In this document: positions 46,018 through 56,700 of the stretch, in pieces
Position numbering within the stretch: the first letter of the stretch is position 1
Layout: each line of letters starts with the position of its first letter
Assembly: GCA_930367215.1 (NCBI GenBank)
Contig: OV884056.1
Span: 48,732,308 to 48,796,307 of the forward strand
Direction of reading: 5' to 3'
Source: Pollenia angustigena
Lineage: Eukaryota; Arthropoda; Insecta; Diptera; Polleniidae
DNA: 64,000 nucleotides
Notes under the pieces: generated by a model
Seen by the model: only the letters and a program-made list of their open reading frames with translations
Database searches by the model: none
Told to the model about the DNA's origin: nothing
Position numbers and translations under genes: made by a program

Positions 46018-47870
46018 CAGTACTTTTCGCTTATAGTCCACTACTAAAGTTGCACAACTTTTGTGGACTATAAGCGAATTTGGACTATAACCGACTTTTT
46101 TAAAAGCCATTTTATGGATAATAAGTGAAACCTAGTATAATCCACATTTTAGACTATATAAATATTATTTTCTTCAATAAATCCACTCTTTTTAAACAAA
46201 AGAAAAGTTTATTTAAACATAACCAAATATTGATTTGTTTTCAATTTAAAAAAAAAAAAAATCTTTTTTATTAATTAATTCAAATGCTTTAAAAGATTTC
46301 AATAAAAACAAATGAGTATGAGATTCATTTTAATTCTTTGGATGACGAAATCAAACAACATAAATATCAATTTCATACGATCTTTACATGGGGTCTTAAC
46401 CTGACAATTTTTTGTTATACCAAACGTCAAAGTCTATATAAAAAAAACTCTAATATTTTTATTAGCGTTTTTTTTAATGAAGTTTGACGTTTATTATGAC
46501 AAAAAATTGTCAGACGAAGACACCATGTCATGAAATATAAATTGCGAAATTTTGCATTTATAATAGTTGCCAGAAAGGTAAATTAAAACATGTTGCCAGT
46601 AGATTAAAAATATGGGGGATTTCATGTCGAGTGGCCCAATTTTTAAATCAATGTCTTCCGATTTGGGTGAAATTAGAACCAAACTTATTCCTATTAAATA
46701 GCAGCTTAGACACAAATTTTCAACAAGATCGGTCAAAAAGTTTCTGAGATAAAGGGGGTCAAAGTTTGACATTTTGTCCATACATTTGTTCTTTATCATC
46801 CATGTAACTTATAACGTATTGGTGTTAGATAAATTTGTCCCAAATAGCTAAGATAGCTATTTGATCAATCTTTTTAAAAAAAATATTTATGTTTTTTAAA
46901 AAAATTTTTTTTTTAAATTTAAATTTTTTTTTGGCGGGAATGTTTTTTTTTTTTTTTTTGGCTCAAAAGAAAGCTTATGTCTTTTCTTTTTGTCCCAAGT
47001 AGCTTCGATAGCTTTTTGATCAATCTTTTTAAAAAATGTTTTTTTGTTATTTTTTGTTTATTTTTTAAATTTTAAACTTTTTTTTATTTTTTTTTATCCG
47101 GAAAGTTTTTTTTTTTTTTTTGCTCAAAAAAAATTTAAATTTACCTTTAAGGTAAATTTAGTCGCTTTGTGGGATACGAGTGGCTTATGTATAAAAAAAA
47201 ATAATTTCTAACTCAACACGAGGGTTTTTAAATTTGAAGCATACGCAGCACTATTTTGAATTTTTTCCTAAAAGACCAGAACTACCTTAAAGGAAAAGAC
47301 ATAAGCTTTCTTTTGAGCAAAAAAAAAAACATTCCCGCTAAAATAAAATAAAAAAAAAGTTTTAAATTTTAATTTTTTTATAAAAACAATAATATTTTTT
47401 TTAAAAAGATTGATCAAATAGCTATAGAAGCTACTTGGGACAAATATGTCTAACACCAATAGTTAATAATTTACATGGATGAGAAAGAACACCTGTATGG
47501 ACAAAATGTCAAATTTTGACCCCCTTTATCTCAGAAACTTTTTGGCCGATCTTGTTGAAAATTTGCGTCTAAGCTACTATTTAATAGGACTAAGCTTGGT
47601 GCTTATTTCAACCAAATCGGAAGGCATCGATTTAAAAATTGGGTCACTTGAAATGAAATCCCCCATATATAAAAAATAAAGTGGCCTATAAGCGAACATT
47701 TTTGCATGAAGAACTATATTCGCATGCTAAGAAAATGTGGCTTTTAAACGAAAATGGACTACAAGCGAAATGGACCTTAGAACAAATAATTTGTATGAAT
47801 ACTACAGTTTTGGCTTATATGTATCCGTTTTTGGCTTTTAAGCAGGATGGACTTTAAGCGAAAAGTACTG
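46018..47870. mobile_element. pogo/Tigger-type element, TA duplication
   Basis: Ends CAGTACTTTTCGCTTATAGT and (inverse) CAGTACTTTTCGCTTAAAGT, TA on both sides. Subterminal GGACTATAAGCGAA motifs. Its centre was replaced or enlarged by a foldback element; no transposase. Confidence 0.85.
46610..47668. mobile_element. foldback element inside the pogo-type element
   Basis: ATATGGGGGATTTCATGTCG and the inverse at the right form arms of about 200 bp (including GATCGGTCAAAAAGTTTCTG and GACATTTTGTCCATAC). Overlapping frames on opposite strands here are mirror images of each other, an effect of the arms, not genes. Homologous to the inner part of 25153-28959. Confidence 0.8.
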
Positions 47871-48118
47871 TATTATGCGCAGTAGTTTTAGAAACATAAG
47901 TTTTTTTTTTTTTTTGGAAAAAATTTGATTTTCTTATCAAAATTTAGAAATTTTTGTTTTTTAAAAATTCATAAAATATTAAAAAAAATGCAGCTAGTCT
48001 TCAAGACATAGAAAAAAAACGAAGCTGCAAATAAAACAAGCAATAAATGATTAAAATCTGTTGGCAAATTTTGATTTTATTCACAAAAGTCGAAAAAATT
48101 TAATTAATTTAAGAAAAA

Positions 48119-48500
48119 AATATATTTCTAGTCTGCATTGAACATTTTGTATGGGAGCCCCCTAAAGGAATGGAGATAGCGGGTGGATATGTTAGAAATA
48201 AATGATTGAGATCAAAAACAAAGTGGGGTTGGTCATACATTTTACCCATCTAGGGATATGCTAGGCGCTGCAGGGGCCAAATTTAAGAATTTCATTAAAC
48301 GGCCATATTTGTATGGGAGGCCCCCAAAGCGGTGAAGATGTGTGGCGAGTATGTTTAAAGAAAATGTTAAGAACAAAAAACAAATGGAGGTCGGTCATAC
48401 ATTTTATCCCCCTAGGGGCTATTCCTTGGCAGTTAAGGTGCTTTTTCTTCAATATATTTCTAGTCTGCATTGAACATTTTGTATGGGAGTCCCATTAAGG
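48119..48500. repeat. tandem repeat, ~165-bp units
   Basis: Three copies of TTTGTATGGGAG.CCCC (48150, 48308, 48479). The first and last share TTCTAGTCTGCATTGAACAT; GGTCGGTCATACATTTTA-like sequence lies between. Confidence 0.7.
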
Positions 48501-48609
48501 AATGGAGAAAAAAAGAAAAATTTGCGGAATTTGTTATTTTAGTTATTTTAGCAGTTGAGATAGTAAAAGTCATAAGATTGTGCTGTATCTTCGACATCTT
48601 CATTTGTCA

Positions 48610-49905
48610 TTGGATAAAATAAACTGTTGCCTTTACTTCTGATCAGCGTTACCATATATTTTTAGAAAAAATCTTGTTATCTCAGAAAAAAAATCTTGTT
48701 TACGCAAAAAAAACTTTTTTTTTCAAAAGTGCCAAATTTTTAAAAGAAAATACCAATATGTATTAGGAATTCATTTTATTTACTGATATAAAAAATTAAA
48801 TATAAAATTGGTATTTCTAATTTGTTTCTAACACTATTTTTGTTTAAATTAATTTTTGAGGAAATACGTTCTACATTTGCTGCAGATATTGGTAACGACA
48901 AAATTGAATATACATACTAATTTTTTATAATTTGGAAAAACTTCGGACTTATCTCAACGCCTTTCTTTAAAGACATCCTCCCAAAAACTCTTAATATTTT
49001 GCTCTTTTTGTAAATTATGTTCGTAAAATCAAAGTGAATATCACTTACATCTAAAATATTTGGGAAAACAGCACATAATTGAGCAATACTTTTTTGGTAA
49101 CCTTTTATTATATTAAAAGGTTCTAAAACTTCAACTTGTTTAAGGAAGTCGTTATCAAAATCGAACCTTTTTAACAATCGACATAAAACTTTAAACAATG
49201 AACTCCTAAGTCTGTTTCATCATCTTCAGGTAATTTATATGAACTAGTGCTGAAATAACTTCAGCACCTAAATAAAACTTACATACTGAAAACTTGAAAA
49301 ACTTTATATATTTATGAAAAACTTGAAAAAACTTTAAATAAATTCAAAACTTTTTGCCATCTCAAAAAACTTGCAAAAAAAGGGAAATCTTGACAAATGG
49401 CAACGCTGCTTCTGATTCATTAAATGAAAACAGTCGCAGTGAAGGCAAAAGCAAAAAACGAAATGTTGTACACAACAAAGAACATCGGCAGTCAACATGT
49501 TCGCAAGTGTTTGGTTTGACCGACTGAAAATTTTAAAAAATCCCGTAGTTAACGAAGATGGGACGTTGCGTTTGTGTTTTTGTTTTCCATATTTTTTTTA
49601 AATAATACATGCGTACATAAATATGTACATACATATTTATTTATTTTTAAGCTAAACAAATCTTTTTAATTTTTTTTAAATAAATAAAACTTTAAATAAC
49701 ATTATCGCTTTCATATACATACAATGAGCACAACGTCCCATCTTCGTTAACTTCGGGATTTATTAAAAGTTTCAGTCTGTCAAACCAAACACTTACGAAC
49801 ATGTCGGATGACGATGCTCTTTGTTGTGTGCAACTTTTCGTTTTTTGCTTTTGCCTTCACTGCGACTGTTTTCATTTAAGAATCAGAAGTAAAAGCAACG
49901 TTTTA
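48610..49905. mobile_element. foldback element with a hAT in its left arm
   Basis: AAATGAAAACAGTCGCAGTG, GGCAAAAGCAAAAAACGAAA and CGAAGATGGGACGTTG on the left pair with inverted copies on the right (49725-49900). Left arm is interrupted by 48644-49408. Confidence 0.8.
48644..49408 (-). mobile_element. 765-bp hAT element, perfect 8-bp TSD
   Basis: CTTCTGAT stands at 48636-48643 and 49409-49416. Ends CAGCGTTACCAT and (inverse) CAGCGTTGCCAT. The minus strand keeps a decayed transposase C-terminus: KRFDFDNDFLKQVEVLEPFN, then ILSLPISAANVERISSKIN and RNKLE, the hAT dimerisation pattern (LPxSxAxxER). The N-terminus and catalytic core are gone, an internal-deletion derivative. Confidence 0.85.
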
Positions 49906-50352
49906 TTTTTGTCTAATGAAAAATCAGAAAGCGGAAGAAAAAGCAATTTTTTGATTTTGACTGCAGCTTTTTAAACCCTGGTTTTTTCAATTAGCTCAAG
50001 CGTTTTTGAGTTATGAGAACATATGTTGTGCAACCTCCTCCATTTCGGAAATAACGGTATATCTTGATAACAAGAGCTAACCTGAGAAAAACGGGTAGCA
50101 CTACTGGACTCAGCGCACTCGAATTAGGTTAAAACGACAAGTGCCCGGCTTGTCTAAAAAAAGTGTAAATTTCGAGCACAGTGTAATTTTTTCTGTGTGT
50201 TGGACACGCTTTTAAAGAATAACAAAGTTTAACTTTTTTTCTTTCGTTTTCAATGGCAGTATTAACAGAGTTAATCAAAAACATATTAACATAGCGTTTA
50301 CATTTGCCAGTACTGGCAAGACAGTAGCAAGCAATTCATTCCCTGCAAATAA

Positions 50353-50705
50353 TAGGACCAGTCCAAACACGCGTGTAAAGAGTAGTCCACAAGGGACCAG
50401 GACTAGTCCAAAACTAACCCAAACGTATGGAAAAAACCTGGTCTATTTAACATTACGATGTCCTAGGAGAGGACCATATAACCCACCTTTGGACCACTAA
50501 GGAGTAGTTTTAAAACTACTCCATGGTACACTCAAAAGGGTTAGTTTTGAAATCGTATAAAAACGAAAGCATGTCGTTAAAAAACGAAGACATGTCGTCT
50601 CACTACAAACAGTTTTTAACAATGACATGGTCCATGCTTGCATTACATCGGACCAGTCCATGGAGTAGTCCATTTTATTAAAATGGACCAGGTGGTCCAA
50701 TTTTT
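50353..50705. repeat. dispersed repeat L, copy 2
   Basis: GGACCAGTCCAAACACGCGT at the left, GGACCAGGTGGTCCAA at the right, central GTAGTTTTAAAACTAC palindrome; shares its body with 15205-15475. Confidence 0.6.
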
Positions 50706-51554
50706 ATTGCGAGTGTTTCACATTTTCTACATCTTTGATGGTAGATGTTAGATGTTGATCAGTGTAAAAAGCCTATTATGATACTACATTTTTTATTCAT
50801 TAATTGATTTAGAATTGATAGAAAGAAACAGTAAATGGTAGAAAGAGCAAACTATAAAAAAATGTAAGCAAAGTTTTTTTTTCTCTCGTTATGGTTTTGT
50901 TTCAGGGATGGCGTTGAGAATTTTTAAAATTGTACCAACAACCTTTAAAATTTGTACTTTTTTACCCTAATTGTACTAAAAGATTTTTTTAGTTGAAATT
51001 AATTTTATTTATGTTCATAAAAACCCCACAAAAAGGTATTATAAATCTTAGTTTAAAAAGTATCAACAAAAATCTACAATTTAAACAACTTAGCCATCCC
51101 TGTTCTGTTAATTTTATTAAATGTTGCCAGCTGTTTGTTTATGAGAAACCTAAAAACAAAAAGCGGGAAAATCGCTGAATATGCCAACAAACCGCTGATT
51201 CAGCAGCACTTTTAATATTTCAAGCTCGAAATGTTAATTTTAAGTTGAACAATTTTACATATTTTTTGACATAACTTAATTTTTTATCGATAACTTTAGT
51301 ACAATTTTTGACAGTTTGCCATTTATCTTAATACAGCTGAACCCTTCAAACTTGGTTAATTTTTCTATTTCTTTATATTTGCATTATTCACCTTGACTTG
51401 AACAATGCATTAAAAATGTAGTGTCATAAGGGCTTAAGGGGGAATGTCATGATGAATTTCTTTTTTTATTAAAACCAAAATAATAAAACCCGAAAATTTA
51501 ATCCCACGAATCCCGGGAGTTTTTGCGATCTGGATTTCGGGACTGGCATGCCTA

Positions 51555-52194
51555 GTAACAATCAAGTAGCATATGATGTAGCAATAAGGTAGCATATGAA
51601 AAAAAAACAGAAAAAAAAGAACATTCGGAAGAACGATTATTTAACGAACATCTGATAGTCAACAACAAAAACAACCATTTATTATAATGAACCAGCACTG
51701 ATGACTATTTTGTTGTTCGTCTACTTTATTGCTACATTAAAAGTTAATTTTTAATTCTACCTGAACTACTCATTTTTCACTACTTAAATATAAAATTGTT
51801 GAAGTAAAAATAAAAAAAAAACCAAACCTACAAAAGAAGAAGTAGCAAATCATTGGATTTCAAGACTACCGCTCTATTGGTAGCTAAAGATTCATTATTA
51901 TTTCGACCTTATTTTTATAAAAGGAGTATTTAGCAAATTTTCATATAAAATTATTTTTATAAACCTGTTATAAAACTGAAATATTTCTAATCAATAAAGC
52001 CTTTCATATTAAGCAATAATAAAAATATCTAAATACATAACTCAAAACATTTAATTTCTATGCTACTGCTAAAGAATAATTCCTATAGCTATCGACCAAA
52101 TGTGTCCACAGTCCGAAGAATTTTGCGCAAAAATGTGAGCAAACTGGGTCTGTAGGAAAACATTGCTGCTTTTCTAATATGAGGCCGGCCAAGC
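51555..52194. other. no gene recognised
   Basis: AT-rich. Confidence 0.5.
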
Positions 52195-52567
52195 AGTTAC
52201 CGTGAATGGTACTTCTTGTGGCCAGAAATTGAGGATATGGACCTGGACGATATGTGGTTCCAACAGGATGGTTGCACTTGCTGTACAGCCAACTAAACAA
52301 TGTCTTTTTTGCGAATTTTCAAGGCCGCGTTATCTCACCTCGTGGCGATATTAATTGGCCGTCACGATCATGTGATTTGACATTTCTTTCTTTGGGGATA
52401 TTTAAAAGAAAAAGTGAACGTCAATAACCCAATAACAATTCAAGAGCTTAAGGAGGAGGTAATATGGCACATAAGCGATATTGAACCTCAATTATGGCTC
52501 AGAAGCCGTGGCGAGCCTTTGGCCGATATTTTGTTCACACATAATGGTCATAGATCCTTCTTCAATT
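52195..52567 (+). pseudogene. Tc1/mariner-type transposase remnant (C-terminal half)
   Basis: Frames give [20 protein letters not shown], where the QQDG aspartate is the second catalytic residue, a TA-rich substitution of the usual CHTA, then (after a frameshift near 52380) SCDLT / FFLWGYLKEKVNVNN, matching the DLTPLDFFLWGYLKEKV block that carries the third acidic residue, and a C-terminal RSRGEPLADILF. N-terminal HTH missing. A second, longer copy lies at 61570-62140. Confidence 0.8.
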
Positions 52568-52622
52568 AACGATGCATGACGCATTTTTGTTGGACCACCC
52601 ATTATTATGGATAGTTTGCTTA

Positions 52623-52764
52623 GTGCCGGTGCACACACGTCAAGTTTGACTCGTCAAGTCTTAAGTTTTTAGAAGAGAGGGGAAAAGAAGTGGCATTCTC
52701 TTTTCCCTTCTCTCCTAAAAGCTCAAGACTTGCCGAGTCAAACTTGACGTGTGTGAACCGGCAC
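52623..52764. mobile_element. 142-bp hairpin MITE, TA duplication
   Basis: Ends GTGCCGGTGCACACACGTCA and (inverse) GTGCCGGTTCACACACGTCA; arms extend through AAGTTTGACTCG. TA at both flanks. Confidence 0.8.
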
Positions 52765-52766
52765 TA

Positions 52767-53568
52767 ACAACTAATAAAAGCATTTGTAGATAATTGTTTT
52801 TCAATCGTAACATATTGCTTTTGGTAAAGAGGAAAATGTTTTTTTTAATTTAAACCATTCAATTATATGAAAGTGTTTAACATATTTGGTTTTCTTTTTG
52901 ATTTAACCATAAAACTGTTCCCGGTAAAAAAATATGGTTAAAGCGACACGTTTAAAAATTGCTCGTTTAAAAGAGTTTTGTTTGAGGTGACCCTAAAGAG
53001 AATTGGGTTTTCTTAACGTGTAGGGCCAGGTGATCGTAAGACGGGACACTTTTGCTGCTTTGTTCGATAGTCAAAAGGTTTTTAATCAAGTGACGCATAT
53101 TTTAAAAGAATTTTTTTTTTCTAGCTCGAAATTGATAACTATCTAAAACCAGTTTGTACCAATTTTGAAATAAATATTTTCTAAAACAAAAATGTTCTTA
53201 ATTCTTCTTTAAGGGCAATAAACATTTTTTTTTTTTTTTAATCAATTCTATCTAAAATTTTATCAATATTCGTTACAGACTTTCCTTTGTATAAATAGAT
53301 ACATACATACATACATGCACACATAGATACGTAAATATAACTAATATATACACATTAAACTTGTTTTTTGTTTTATTTTTAAAAATAAATTTTAATAGAC
53401 ATAACTACATATCTAGGCTTAAACTATTTTCTCATATTTATCAGCTACTTTGGACATCACATCACTTCGTTTCTGTCTTTCGATTTGCATCTCTATTTTA
53501 CACATTTCATTTTGTTTTATTTCGATTTCAATTTCTGTTTCTTTCTTCTTCCCACGATTCTGCCACTT
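52767..53568. other. 3' flank / 3' UTR side of Lgr1
   Basis: AT-rich. On the minus strand an AATAAA at 53521-53516, about 50 nt after the stop, is a candidate polyadenylation signal; another A/T-rich AATAAA lies near 53390. A TACA repeat (53302-53318) is present. Confidence 0.4.
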
Positions 53569-53740
53569 TCATACAAAATCCTCTTTGTTCTTTAGCATTG
53601 TTTCAGATTCAGGTGGGGTAATACTTTGTTGAGTTTTTGGTATCAGAGAGCCGCGTTGAACGGAGCAGGTGAAATTTGTTGTGCCCGGAAATGAGATACT
53701 GTTTTTGTATTTTAAAGCTTTTTGTTTGCAAAGGCCAAAT
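53569..53740 (-). CDS. Lgr1: Lgr1 last exon: cytoplasmic tail
   Basis: Acceptor CTTTTCCAG; reads [15 protein letters not shown] (with a membrane-proximal Cys, a candidate palmitoylation site by family analogy), then a Ser/Thr-rich tail with TPPESE, and stops at TGA (53571-53569). 56 residues plus the split lysine. Confidence 0.9.
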
Positions 53741-56700
53741 CTGGAAAAGACAAGATATTGAGAGAAAAAAAAATTCTTCTTTTTTTCATGCAACTTACTT
53801 GGCCAATAAGGTATACAAATCTTGTCTATATTGAGAGGTTAATATGGCATATAAATAAGGATCTGCACATGAGTTAAGGGGATAGAAAAACACTAATAAT
53901 ATCTTTGATTTAGTTACATTTATCAATGGATAGCCCGCCAAAGCAGTTAAAGCAAAAAATGCTATGGGAGCCCAACAGGCGAAATTGGTGAAAACCTTTG
54001 AATTAAAATTTAAGTAATAAGTAAAGAATTTTACTCAAATTAAAATCTTTTTTCCAACTTCAACTTACCAGTAAAGCCATTTTCTTGGCCACACTCATCT
54101 CACCCCTGGAATTACCATGAGCATGTCGTGTCTCCTCCCCCAAAGACAAATAAATTTGCCCATAACAAATGGCAATAATAAAAAACGCTATACCATTTAG
54201 ACCCATAATGGCCACCAGATAAACTGTATCAAAAGGATCTCTATCCTCCATGGGTAAGCAAATGCTAAAAAGAGAATTTGCAAAAGAGAAAAATAAAACT
54301 AATTATTTTTAATCTTGCAAGTGATTACTGCACACTTTTTTTTTATTTTATGTGGTTTTATGTCTTTCGGCTGCTTTTACTTACCTTGTCGAGGAATAAT
54401 TACTTATACCAAATAATGGCAATAAGGACATAACAACTGAGTAAATCCAACCGCCAATCATGATATAAGCTGCTGGCCTGATTTTAATGCGATGATTTAA
54501 GTACATGGCATGAGTTATCGCCAGCCAACGTTCTATCGTTATAACGGTCAATGTGAAGACAGATAAATGACTGGCAAACACCGTAAGGAAACCAGCCACT
54601 TTGCAACCAGCACCTGTAAATATGTAGACAAAAATAAACTAAATAATTATGCAGAGGAAAATGGAAGAGGGAAGGAGATTTTCAATATCAAGCAATTACA
54701 CGACTGCTTAACTTGTGTATTAACAAGAATGAATCAGGGTTTGGAATATTCTTTCGACTTTATTTATTATTATTAATTAAATGAATTATTGAGTTAATTT
54801 ATATAATCAATTACTGTTACTTCAATAACATAATTTAATAAAAATAACACTGTGCAACAAAAAAAACCAGCCTCAACACTTGCAACGCGAAATGAAAGTA
54901 GACTACTAGTAGAGCAAATCTGCCAAAGTGTTTTGAAAAGTTAGCACGGGCCCCGAAATATGGGCCGCTAAATTCTTAAATTTTTTGAAAAGGCGTTTGG
55001 TATAAGTCAATAAAAATGTACTAAATGTGCTTCTGAGCTAAAAAATAATTTCAGATATCTTTCGTAGAATCGTAAGGCGATTTTTTTCTTCGAATTTATT
55101 AACCCTCTAACTCTCGTTTGAAGGGGTCATTTTTGTTAAAATGAAATGAAAATATTCGTCGAACATTTTAACCCTCAAACGTGTCGTTTTAGTGTAAAAG
55201 TTAAAAAAAGGACAAAAATGACCCCTTAAAATGAGTGTTAGAGTGTTAATTTATTCTATGAAAAGAATCGCCATACAATTCTACTGAAGACATCTGATAT
55301 AGTCCTTTAGGTCAGAAGTACATTAAGTATATTTTTTTGACTTGTACCGAGCGCCTTTTCAAGAAATTCAAAAATGTCAATGCCAGAAATTTCGAGAATT
55401 CGTTTTAGATACATTGAACGAACTTTTCGTTTTTAAAGACCCCTAGTGGCGGCGATGACACGAATTTTGTTGCACAATGTAATTTAATCCAAAATACCTA
55501 ATTATTTGCAGGGTTGGGCAAAATGCATATGCATTGACGTAAATACAAAGTACATTTAAGTCGTGTATTTAAAGCACAGAGTATACAGAGACGTCACGAG
55601 ACAGAAAATATTGTGTTTTTGTATGTCTTTTTCTTCGAAAGCTGCCCTTTTTGCGTTTTTTGTTTTGATTATGCAATTTGTGTAGATAGTAGCGGCCTGT
55701 TTTTACGCATTGTCACTTCACTAACAAAAAATGTTTTCTTTCTCTTTCTTCGAAAGCTGCCCTCGCAAATGATTTAGGCATTTTTCATACGTCACTTTTT
55801 TCATCTCTGTATACTTTGTGATTTAAAGTACGGAATACAAAACACTTTGTTTATTTTTAATCAATGTCCAATATAATTAGGAATATATAATATTTCCCAG
55901 CAAAAACTTTATTTCATAGTAAGTTAACAAGTAATGTTGGAGATAAATAAACACTACTTATTATTCGGCTGAATAACTACTTATTTTTGTTCGAGGTGTC
56001 CACAGAATTCAGTACTTACAATACACTTACTAGAAGTCAAAAAATATCTAGTTATTATTAGGCTACGAAAGGTTGTTTTGTAAGTACTTACAATATACTT
56101 CCTAGAAGCCAACAAATCACTAGTTGATATACCTAATAAGTACTTATCGTTACCAGTAAGTTAATATTCTGTTCTGAAAACAACACAACTTATAAGTAGT
56201 TATTGAGCTGATTATTAGTGAGAAAATATTCAGTAAAATATTAGAATTAATAAGTAGTTGCTAAGGTCTTTACTAGTAAGTGCTTATTTAAGTTTTCAGA
56301 ATACTGAAAATTTTATTGACAACTAATTACCAGATAACGTATGAAATAACTACCACCTATTACTAAAAATCATAAAGTTTTTCCAGGGTTATTCCAATAT
56401 TGGATTAATATAGCGGAAGTAAGAGCGGAAGATATAACAACAAACGTAATCCCGATTAACAAAGAAGTTCGTCAGGAATGTATATTGTCTCCTTTATTAT
56501 CTAACATTTCGTCAGCTCATTACTGGTTTGACCTACCGACCATTTAAAAAAAAAACGTTGGTTAAGTATGGGGCATATATATTTTATATTTGTAATAAAA
56601 ATCTAAAACCGGTTTCACGTAGTTTTTTATGGTTTCTGAGAAATTAAGAATTAATTTTGCTCCATATCAACAATTTTAAAGCTTATTAAAATTGTTTTGC

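Larger units (their letters stand above)
45769..50183. mobile_element. PIF-type element with ~165-bp inverted ends
   Basis: TAA at 45766-45768 and 50184-50186. Ends CACTTTGCAAG and (inverse) CACTGTGCTCG, arms including TAGACAAGC.GGGCAC and AGATATACCGTTATTTC (45790-45955 with 50005-50165). The CACTGTGCA-type end resembles the element at 54848. Confidence 0.75.
45308..50197. mobile_element. CACAG-ended MITE split by a 4.4-kb insertion
   Basis: The left part 45308-45768 matches 32428-32885, the right 11-14 bp (ATTTTTTCTGTG) match its right end. Removing 45769-50183 and one TAA leaves about 472 bp against 483 bp in the intact copy. Confidence 0.75.
45041..51554. mobile_element. hAT element holding a multi-level insertion nest
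   Basis: Left end TAGGGATGGCAATCGGGA, right end (inverse) TAGGCATGCCAGTCCCGA; flanks GTGGCAAT and GTAACAAT match at 6 of 8 positions. Subterminal TCGGGATT-type motifs occur at both ends. Almost all of its 6.5 kb is later insertion; no hAT transposase of its own remains. Confidence 0.65.

Noticed and set aside
46494..46799. 101-codon frame, with a near-identical frame at 47479-47679
   Set aside because: Mirror products of the arms of a foldback element, not genes.
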